Below the pieces are notes generated by a model, which was not told the origin of the DNA, ran no database searches, and was given only the letters and a program-made list of their open reading frames with translations. The position numbers and the translations under genes are program-made. Source: G963668185 sp963668185 (GTDB lineage: Bacteria; Chloroflexota; Dehalococcoidia; Lucifugimonadales; G963668185). Taken from it: a stretch of 64,000 nucleotides of DNA. Positions 57,654 to 64,000 of this stretch are shown piece by piece. Numbering within the stretch: the first letter of the stretch is position 1; every line of letters begins with the position of its first letter. The DNA is taken from NCBI GenBank assembly GCA_963668185.1, contig OY764162.1, positions 496,001-560,000 on the forward strand. Direction: 5' to 3'.

Positions 57654-58415
57654 CTATGTCTTTGGGAAAGGGTCCGTTATCTCGGCGGAGTAGTCCCTGG
57701 AGCGATTCGGCATCACGACGATGTCCGAAACCATGCTGCTATGCGGCGCAGAGACCGCGAGCACGATAGCGTCGGCCACGTCTTCGGAGGTCAGCATGGT
57801 CGCGCGCGCCTCATCGGACGGAACAACGGGCCTGTTTGCCATGATGGGCGTGTCAACCTCTCCCGGCGATACGGCGCAGGCGCGAACGCCGGTGTTTGCC
57901 AGTTCCTGGACAAGGTACTCAGTATAGTTCAGGATGCCTGCCTTAGCCGGGCCGTAGATTGGCCCGGAGAGCAGGCTCGCCCGCTTGCCGGCCACCGAGG
58001 CGACGTTCACGATGCTTCCGGAACCGGCTTCGACCATCGTTGGCAGGACCGCCTGAGTGAGGAACAGCGGGCCAATCAGGTTGACGCGGATGACGGCGTC
58101 GGCCTCTTCGGGCGTGAGCGTGAGCGTTGTCCTGTTGCGGCTGCTGAAGCCGGCGTTGTTGATTAGCACGTCGATTCTGCCGTGCTCTTCCAGGGTGGAG
58201 TCCACGATGCGCCGGATATCGTCCAGGTTCGTTACGTCCGCCGCAATCACGCTGGCAGCGCCGCCCGCGGCCTCGATGCGGTCACGCACGGCCTCCAGCT
58301 TCGACTCTGTGCGCCCGACGAGTACCGTAACCGCGCCCATTCCGGCGAGCTTGCCCGCTGTCGCCTCGCCGATGCCGCTTCCGGCTCCGGTCACTATGCA
58401 GACTTGTCCCTTCAA
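57654..58415 (-). CDS. Short-chain dehydrogenase/reductase
   Basis: A 253-residue SDR. CIVTGAGSGIGEATAGKLA has TGxxxGIG, VLINNAGFSSR the NNAG motif, VNVASVAG the catalytic Ser and YGPAK the YxxxK. It ends in a FabG-like pattern lacking the final common GG. The start is TTG with GGAGG 6 nt upstream. It follows the GMC oxidoreductase by 51 nt, so alcohol and carbonyl oxidation may be linked. Confidence 0.85.
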   Translation of the reverse strand: MKGQVCIVTGAGSGIGEATAGKLAGMGAVTVLVGRTESKLEAVRDRIEAAGGAASVIAADVTNLDDIRRIVDSTLEEHGRIDVLINNAGFSSRNRTTLTLTPEEADAVIRVNLIGPLFLTQAVLPTMVEAGSGSIVNVASVAGKRASLLSGPIYGPAKAGILNYTEYLVQELANTGVRACAVSPGEVDTPIMANRPVVPSDEARATMLTSEDVADAIVLAVSAPHSSMVSDIVVMPNRSRDYSAEITDPFPKT

Positions 58416-58466
58416 TGCGCGCCTCCTGTTAGTACTTTCAACTCGGTTATGTTGTGGGGTAACGCT

Positions 58467-60026
58467 TCAGTTGCCCTGCTTGATGAAATCGGCGACGCGC
58501 TCTCCCATTGCCATGACGTTGGCGTTCAGGTTCGCGCGGACGCAGTCGGGCATGATCGATGCGTCGACGACCCTCAGCCCCTCCATGCCGTGCACCTTGC
58601 CGTACTGGTCCACGACGGCCATCGGATCTGTCGATGGCCCCATCTTGCACGTGCCGGCTATGTGGTGCGCCGTCAGCGCCTCGCGCTTCAGCCACGCGTC
58701 CAGGGCATCGTCGGTGGCCAGGTCATCGTCGGTGGGGAGCATGCGGCTGTCGACTATGCCTTCGAAGGCGGAGTGGTTGAAAATCTCCTCCGCGAGCCTG
58801 ATTCCCTCCCGGCATCGTTGGAGGTCGAACGGATCGTCCAGCAGGTTGTAGTCGAGGTGCGGCTGCTGGCGGGGATCTGTAGAGACCAGCCTGAGTTCGC
58901 CGACGCTCAACGCGAGGTTCAAGCAGAGGCAGATACCGACGCCAACCGGCCATTTCTCGTCCATGCCGCGCCCCGGCCACTCGGAGACGTAGTTGTTCAT
59001 GTACATGATCATGTCGTTGCGGAAGGGCGAGCCATTGGCGGTGTACCGTAGGGACACGGCCCCCGCGGGCGTGCGGCCGCCGTCGAGCGGGAAGTCGGGC
59101 TTCGTGCGCCAGCCGGCGTGCAGGTCCGGATGGTCGCGCAGGTTCTGGCCGACGCCCGGCAGGTCCTGGACGACCGGGATGCCGAGCGCGGCGAGCTGGT
59201 CCGCCGGGCCGATGCCGGACAGGCCGAGTATCTGCGGCGAGTTGACGGCGCCCGCGGCAACGATGACCTCGTGCGCATTGAGCGTGTAGAACTCGCCCTG
59301 GCTCACCGCGAGAACGCCCGTGGCGCGGTTGCCGTCGAACAGGATGCCGTGCACGAGGCAGTTGGGCCTGATGGTGAGTCCCAGCCGGTGACGGGCGAGG
59401 GGCAGGTACGACATCGCAGTACTGACTCGCTGGCGGTCAACGATGTTGAAGGTGAGCGGGCCGACTCCGGTCGAGTTCGGGTCGTTATGGTCCGGGCAGT
59501 CGAGGAAGCCGAGGTCACGGCAGGCCTGGTAGAAGGCGTGCTGCTGGTCGCCCCACACTTCGGGCGGGTACCGGCCCACGCTTACCGGGCCGTCGCCGCC
59601 GTGGAACTCTTTGGAGGAGTAGTCCCGGTCCGATTCGGACCTGTTGAAGTAGGGGAGCATGAGTTCGAACGCCCACTGGTCGTTGCCCCACTCGGCCCAA
59701 CGGTCGTAGTCTTCAGGCAGGCCGCGTAGGTACTGCGCCCCGTTTACCGCGCTGGAGCCGCCGGTGACCTTGCCCCGCGGCACGGCCATCGGGGGCGCCT
59801 CGTCCGTCGCGCGGGCGACGTAGTTCCAGAGGTGCTCGCTCTCCCAGATCTCGAAGCCGCCGTCTCCGCCGTACGCGTACCTCACCTCCTGGGGCAGCGT
59901 GTCGATCTCAGGGAAGTCCGAGCCTGCCTCCAGCAGCAAGACGGATCGGCCCGGGTCCTCGGACAGGCGGGTCGCCAGGACGCCGCCTGCGGAACCCGCG
60001 CCGACGATTATGTGGTCGTATATCAT
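58467..60026 (-). CDS. GMC-family oxidoreductase (choline-dehydrogenase-like)
   Basis: A 519-residue flavoenzyme. HIIVGAGSAGGVLATRLSEDPG is the FAD motif; GKVTGGSSAVNGAQYLRG and VIVAAGAVNSPQILGLSGIG are the GMC signatures; TAHHIAGTCKMG carries the catalytic histidine and DCVRANLNANVMAMGERVADFI the second pair position. GGAGG lies 10 nt before ATG. Oxidises an alcohol; choline is one possible substrate, given betaine-related genes elsewhere in the window, but this is speculation. Confidence 0.88.
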   Translation of the reverse strand: MIYDHIIVGAGSAGGVLATRLSEDPGRSVLLLEAGSDFPEIDTLPQEVRYAYGGDGGFEIWESEHLWNYVARATDEAPPMAVPRGKVTGGSSAVNGAQYLRGLPEDYDRWAEWGNDQWAFELMLPYFNRSESDRDYSSKEFHGGDGPVSVGRYPPEVWGDQQHAFYQACRDLGFLDCPDHNDPNSTGVGPLTFNIVDRQRVSTAMSYLPLARHRLGLTIRPNCLVHGILFDGNRATGVLAVSQGEFYTLNAHEVIVAAGAVNSPQILGLSGIGPADQLAALGIPVVQDLPGVGQNLRDHPDLHAGWRTKPDFPLDGGRTPAGAVSLRYTANGSPFRNDMIMYMNNYVSEWPGRGMDEKWPVGVGICLCLNLALSVGELRLVSTDPRQQPHLDYNLLDDPFDLQRCREGIRLAEEIFNHSAFEGIVDSRMLPTDDDLATDDALDAWLKREALTAHHIAGTCKMGPSTDPMAVVDQYGKVHGMEGLRVVDASIMPDCVRANLNANVMAMGERVADFIKQGN

Positions 60027-60080
60027 GCGTAACCGTCCTCCGGTGCTTGTGCCCCACGAACGCTTCGGCTGAGCCGGCTG

Positions 60081-61646
60081 CTAGTGGTGTTGCTCCACCA
60101 GCACGCGGCGAAGGATCTTGCCTGAGGGGTTCTTGGGTATCGCGTCCACGAACTGCACCTCGCGGACGTGCTTGAAGGTGGCGACTCTGCCGGCCACGAA
60201 GGACATTATGTCTTCGTCGCTGGTCTCCGCCCCGGGCTTCACCACGACGAACGCCTTCGGCACCTCGCCCGCTTCCTCGTCGGGCTTGGGCACCACGGCG
60301 GCGTCGGCAACGGCTGGGTGCTCCAGCAGAAGGCCCTCCAGTTCGGCGGGCGGCACCTGGAAGCCCTTGTACTTGATGAGTTCCTTCTTTCGGTCCAGCA
60401 CGAACACGTAGCCGTCCTCGTCCATGCGGACGATGTCGCCGGTGTGGAGCCAGCCGTCCTCTGTGATCGTCTCGGCGGTGGCTTCGGGGTTGTTGAAGTA
60501 GCCCTTCATCACCTGCGGGCCTCTCACCAGCAACTCGCCGATCTCGTTCGGCCCAAGCTCGACCGTGCCAGTCTCCACGTCCACGACCTTCTCTTCCATG
60601 TCAGGGCCGGCCGGGCCTATCGAGCCGGGCCTCATCAAGTGAGGCTCCACATAGTCTGAGTTGCAGTAGGGCGAGGTCTCGGTCAGGCCGTAGCCCTGGA
60701 GCACGGGAAAGCCCAGGATGCTCGATACGCGCTGCTGGAGTTCGGCGGAAAGGGGGGCCGCGCCGGAGAAACCGTAGCGGATCGATGACAGATCGTAGTC
60801 CTTTGCGGCAGGGTACTGCGTGAGGCCCAGCATTACCGGGGGCACGGTGTAGAGGATCGTGACGCGGTGCTCCGAAAGGAGCGTCAGAAACTCCTCCATG
60901 TCGAAACGGCCCATCATGACCTGCGCGGCCCCAACGGCGAGGGAGGCGTTCATCAGGATGTTCATGCCGTAGATGTGGAACAGCGGAAGGTGAACGAGGA
61001 TGACGTCCCGGTCGGTAGGCGTGGACGCCTCCTTGCGCTTGACCATCTGCTGCACGTTGGAGGTCAGGTTGAAGTGGGTCAGCATCACGCCCTTGGTGAG
61101 GCCCGTCGTGCCGCTGGAGTAGGGAAGGGCGGCAAGATCGTTCTCCGGGTCTATGTCCACTTCCGGCGGCGTGGGCGAAGCGCCGTTCACCAGGCCCCAG
61201 AAGGTGTCCGGGCCTTCGTCGCCGCCGCCGATGATGATGGTACGGGACAGCCTCGGAACGTTTGGGCGCGCCTTCTCCAGCGTCCCCAGCAGGGCCTCGT
61301 GGACTATCAGGATCTCGGCTCCCGAGTCGTTTAGCTGGTGCGCGATCTCGCGCTCCCGATAGCCGGAGTTCAGCGTGGATACGACCGCCCCGGCCTTGAC
61401 GATGCCGTAGAACGCGATCACGAACTCGGCGCAGTTCGGCGCAAGGATACCGACCCTGTCGCCCTTGGAGGCCCCGATCGAGGCCAGGCCGGACGCCAGC
61501 CTGTCGCTGTACTCGTCCAGCTGGTTGAACGAGAACGTCCGCTCGCCGTCGATCACGGCAACCTTGTCTCCGAACTTCGCGGCGGTGTCGCTGAGCAGAG
61601 TCTGTAGTGAAATCTTTTCCAAAGGCGCTACGGATGGTCGGCGCAC
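60081..61646 (-). CDS. AMP-dependent acyl-CoA synthetase/ligase
   Basis: A 521-residue ANL enzyme. LPYSSGTTGLTKGVMLTH is the P-loop motif, YGLTETSP A5, GWLHTGDIVRMDEDGYVFVLDRKKELIKYKG A7-A8 and PKNPSGKILRR the catalytic lysine. It resembles 4-coumarate-CoA ligases. Starts at GTG with GGAGGT 7 nt upstream. It follows the CocE-type hydrolase by 27 nt, so the hydrolase product may be the acid it activates. Confidence 0.9.
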   Translation of the reverse strand: MRRPSVAPLEKISLQTLLSDTAAKFGDKVAVIDGERTFSFNQLDEYSDRLASGLASIGASKGDRVGILAPNCAEFVIAFYGIVKAGAVVSTLNSGYREREIAHQLNDSGAEILIVHEALLGTLEKARPNVPRLSRTIIIGGGDEGPDTFWGLVNGASPTPPEVDIDPENDLAALPYSSGTTGLTKGVMLTHFNLTSNVQQMVKRKEASTPTDRDVILVHLPLFHIYGMNILMNASLAVGAAQVMMGRFDMEEFLTLLSEHRVTILYTVPPVMLGLTQYPAAKDYDLSSIRYGFSGAAPLSAELQQRVSSILGFPVLQGYGLTETSPYCNSDYVEPHLMRPGSIGPAGPDMEEKVVDVETGTVELGPNEIGELLVRGPQVMKGYFNNPEATAETITEDGWLHTGDIVRMDEDGYVFVLDRKKELIKYKGFQVPPAELEGLLLEHPAVADAAVVPKPDEEAGEVPKAFVVVKPGAETSDEDIMSFVAGRVATFKHVREVQFVDAIPKNPSGKILRRVLVEQHH

Positions 61647-61673
61647 TTGGTGGACCTCCTTGGTGGTATGCGG

Positions 61674-63350
61674 CTACCCGGCCGGTATGACCGGCAGCGT
61701 AATGTGCGACGGGTACGCGCGCGAGTGGTGCACGGTCTGGTTTGCCGTGCGCATCTCCGCGTCCATGCCGAACGCGTTGCCCGTGTTCAGGTTGCGGTCG
61801 AAGTGCGGGAAGTTGGAGGAGGAGATCTCCAGCCGCACCATGTGGCCCTTCCTGAAGACGTTCGAGGTGGGCGTCAACTCGATCTCGTACTCGTACGCGC
61901 GATTGGGCTCCAGCAGGGTCGGGGCCGTCATGCTCTCCCGGTACCGCGCCCTGCGGATGCCGTCGCACAGGTTCATCGCGTAGCCGCTCGGCGAGACGTC
62001 GACCAGCTTGGCCGTCCAGTCCGTGTCCCGGCAGTCCGTGGTCGCGTACAGCGTCACGATGATCGGCCCGGTCACCTCCATGTCCTCTTCCATCGGCGCG
62101 CTCGTGTAGCAGAGCACGTCGTTACGCATCTCGATAGGGCGCTGGTCGTACGGCCCCCACGGGACGATGTCCGGCGAGCAGCAGGTGTTGCCGCCGAGCG
62201 TTGGCACGGGGAACATGGGGTCGTACGCGAAGCGGTCGTCCGGCTCGTCGCCGGGCGCGTCCGTCGAAAGTGCGCCGTCTCCGCGCACGGTGTTGGCGTT
62301 GCCGCCGGAGTGCAGGTGCCAGCGCTGCCAGTTGGTCCGGGCGAGCGGCCACTCGGACTCGTCCCGCCACTGGTTGACGCCCATGACGAACAGCTTGATG
62401 GGCGGATCGTCCAGCACACCGTTCTCCCTGCCCCTCAGCCAGTAATCGAACCACTTCATCTCGTACAGTTCCAGGTCGTACATGGAGCCTGCGCCGAAGT
62501 CGACGTCGCCGGTCTTGCGCGACGCGCTGAGGCCGTGCGGCCACGCGCCCACGATGAGGCGGCTCTGCTTGGTGGCGGGCGCGCCCTCGCTGTTGATTAG
62601 GCCGGTGTAGTTGCGGAACGTCTGGTTGCTGAACACGTCGTACCAGCCGCCCATGACCAGGGCGGGAACTTGGAAGTTATCGAACCGCCGTTCCACGTTC
62701 GTCTGGTCCCAGTACTCGTCGTCGGTGGGGTGCCGCACCCAGTCCTTCCAGAAGTCGATCTCGTACCCGGAGATCTCGTCCATGTCGATCAGGGGAAGTA
62801 TGCGGAACGCCTCGGTCCAGTTCTCGTATGAGATCGTCTGCCGCGTGCGCCCGCTGGTGCTCATGCCCCAGGTGATGAGCAAGTGCAGGTTGAAGGCGCC
62901 GCCGTAGTAGAGGGCGTGGTAGAAGTCGCACTGGATCACGCGCGGCGCGATGCACGTCAGGTACTCGCTTGCGTACTGCGCGCTCTGCCACTGGACGTGG
63001 CCGAGGTAAGACGAGCCGGACATGCCGATCTTGCCGTCGCTCCACTCCTGCCTGCCGATCCACTCCTGCGTGTCGTAGCCGTCCTTGCCTTCGTTGACCA
63101 GCGCGTACCACCTGCCGTCCGAGTCCCACCGGCCGCGGACGTCCTGCGCCACGCACGCGTAGCCGTTCGAGGCGAGGCGTCTCGCCTTCTCGACGGTGCG
63201 TTCCTGCGTGTTGTCGTAGGGCGTCCTGATCAGGACCGTGGGGAACGTCCCGTATGTGTCCGGCAGGTAGATGTCTGAGGACAGATTGACTCCGTCCCGC
63301 ATCGGGGTCTTGACGTCGGTCAGTGTCTTCACCCGGTAGTTGTTCGCCAT
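61674..63350 (-). CDS. CocE/NonD-family alpha/beta hydrolase (Xaa-Pro dipeptidyl-peptidase type)
   Basis: A 558-residue hydrolase of the S15/CocE family. IGMSGSSYLGHVQ gives the nucleophile GxSxxG; the acid and histidine lie in the LPIKLFVMG and IVGAWPHGL segments. Near residue 440 begins the C-terminal jelly-roll domain (DITGPIIVTLYATTD, HMVRLEISSSNFPHFDRNLNTG). Members hydrolyse esters or amides such as cocaine or acyl prolines. GAGG precedes ATG. No signal peptide. Confidence 0.87.
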   Translation of the reverse strand: MANNYRVKTLTDVKTPMRDGVNLSSDIYLPDTYGTFPTVLIRTPYDNTQERTVEKARRLASNGYACVAQDVRGRWDSDGRWYALVNEGKDGYDTQEWIGRQEWSDGKIGMSGSSYLGHVQWQSAQYASEYLTCIAPRVIQCDFYHALYYGGAFNLHLLITWGMSTSGRTRQTISYENWTEAFRILPLIDMDEISGYEIDFWKDWVRHPTDDEYWDQTNVERRFDNFQVPALVMGGWYDVFSNQTFRNYTGLINSEGAPATKQSRLIVGAWPHGLSASRKTGDVDFGAGSMYDLELYEMKWFDYWLRGRENGVLDDPPIKLFVMGVNQWRDESEWPLARTNWQRWHLHSGGNANTVRGDGALSTDAPGDEPDDRFAYDPMFPVPTLGGNTCCSPDIVPWGPYDQRPIEMRNDVLCYTSAPMEEDMEVTGPIIVTLYATTDCRDTDWTAKLVDVSPSGYAMNLCDGIRRARYRESMTAPTLLEPNRAYEYEIELTPTSNVFRKGHMVRLEISSSNFPHFDRNLNTGNAFGMDAEMRTANQTVHHSRAYPSHITLPVIPAG

Positions 63351-63430
63351 TACGGAAACTCCTCTATTGTGTTAGGCAGTCCGTTCTGTGGTCTTAGGCA
63401 TGCATGACGCGCGGCCGGCGGCCCGCTCCG

Positions 63431-64000
63431 CTAGGACGCCCTCTCCTCGGCGCTGTCCTGCGGCACGAAGCCGAGCGCGTCGCGCGAAGGGCCCAGGTCG
63501 CGGTAACCCCACCTGTTGTTCGACGTCGCGAAGTAGACGCCGTACTTGAGGTCCGGCGGCGCCTCGATGCACCTGTGCAGCATATCCGTGATGTCCCGGT
63601 GGCTCAGGTACACAGACATGGCCCGGGGCCCCTCCGGGCGGTTCGCGGGCGTAACGAGGCCGATGCGCACGCAGATGACGGAAAGGCCGTGGTCGTCCGA
63701 GAACACGCGGCCGACCGCCTCGCCCCAGACCTTGGCGGCGCCGTAGAGTGACTGCGGACGCACCTGCTCGCCCGTGACGAGCGGGATCTCTTCCGGCACG
63801 TCCTCGTACCGGCCCTCCGAGATCGCCTTGTACGGCTCCACGAGGTCGAAGCCGCGTATGGCGTTGCCGCTGCTCGCGAAGACGACGCGGCCCACGCCGG
63901 CCCTCCGCGCGGCCTCGTACACGTTGTACACGCCGACCAGGTTCGCCGAAAGCTGGCTTTCCCAGTCGTTCGCGTCCAGGCTGGCGGCCAGGTGTACGAC
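63431..64000 (-). CDS. NAD-dependent epimerase/dehydratase (5' partial)
   Basis: The frame is open to the window edge, so the N-terminus is missing. VVHLAAS...NLVGVYNVYEAARRAGVGRVVFASSGNAIRG is the mid-part of an extended SDR; the catalytic YGAAKVWGE and ICVRIGLVTPANRPEGPRAMSVYLSHRDI follow. The visible 189 residues include the C-terminus. Uronate dehydrogenase relatives share the SLYGAAKVWGE pattern. Same strand as, and 80 nt upstream of, the CocE-type hydrolase. Confidence 0.82.
   Translation of the reverse strand, partial: VVHLAASLDANDWESQLSANLVGVYNVYEAARRAGVGRVVFASSGNAIRGFDLVEPYKAISEGRYEDVPEEIPLVTGEQVRPQSLYGAAKVWGEAVGRVFSDDHGLSVICVRIGLVTPANRPEGPRAMSVYLSHRDITDMLHRCIEAPPDLKYGVYFATSNNRWGYRDLGPSRDALGFVPQDSAEERAS

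Overview
The window is GC-rich, densely coding bacterial DNA. The gene mix points to a heterotrophic Chloroflexota of the Dehalococcoidia/SAR202 type. It carries many paralogous flavin oxidoreductases, two sarcosine-oxidase-like clusters, several GcvT-fold proteins, a luciferase-like monooxygenase, GMC and SDR oxidoreductases, PuuE-like hydrolases and a GLUG-repeat surface protein. That placement is inference from gene content; no rRNA or marker protein is present to confirm it.

Layout. 1-4791: a sarcosine-oxidase-like operon in the order alpha (5' end outside the window), gamma-like, beta. 4829-6209: a toxin-first ParE/Phd pair and a pentapeptide-repeat lipoprotein. 6270-12607 (minus): an operon read as DUF1501, DUF1800, DUF1800, NHL propeller, GcvT. 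12608-13124: repeats. 13125-17730: DUF433 protein, ABC exporter, GLUG surface protein. 17869-23695: three DadA-type FAD oxidoreductases, an ornithine-cyclodeaminase-like protein and a membrane protein. 23696-31099: a repeat-rich accessory stretch with an orphan antitoxin, epimerase, SDR, tRNA-Leu and tRNA-Cys, a protein built partly from dispersed repeats, cupin, HicAB and two small unknown genes.

31100-38146: a complete soxBDAG operon followed by two PuuE/polysaccharide-deacetylase-fold hydrolases. 38153-41042: three homocysteine S-methyltransferase paralogs on the minus strand. 41074-45637: a serine beta-lactamase-fold hydrolase, an N-acyl-D-amino-acid deacylase and an acyl-CoA-dehydrogenase-fold flavoenzyme. 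45785-46530: VapBC. 46548-51086: a frameshifted solute-binding protein, enoyl-CoA hydratase, luciferase-like monooxygenase and FAD monooxygenase. 51098-53666: rhodanese, OsmC and core methionine synthase. 53844-54974: a complete insertion sequence with inverted repeats and a 5-bp target duplication. 55102-64000: lipoprotein, histidine phosphatase, then a minus-strand run of kinase, SDR, GMC oxidoreductase, acyl-CoA ligase, CocE-type hydrolase and a truncated epimerase.

How it fits together. Much of the content suits removal of methyl groups from N-methylated compounds and their transfer to folate or homocysteine (sarcosine-oxidase-like complexes, GcvT proteins, homocysteine methyltransferases, MetE core), together with amide and ring hydrolysis of nitrogenous substrates. 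The accessory parts are shaped by at least four families of short palindromic repeats, some of which have entered reading frames. The most unusual signals are a shared Cys-to-His change in the zinc motif of all three homocysteine methyltransferases, a repeat-derived 11-residue array inside a protein, an alpha subunit with two predicted iron-sulfur sites, a scar of an NHL gene between duplicated DUF1800 genes, and promoters placed for leaderless mRNAs.
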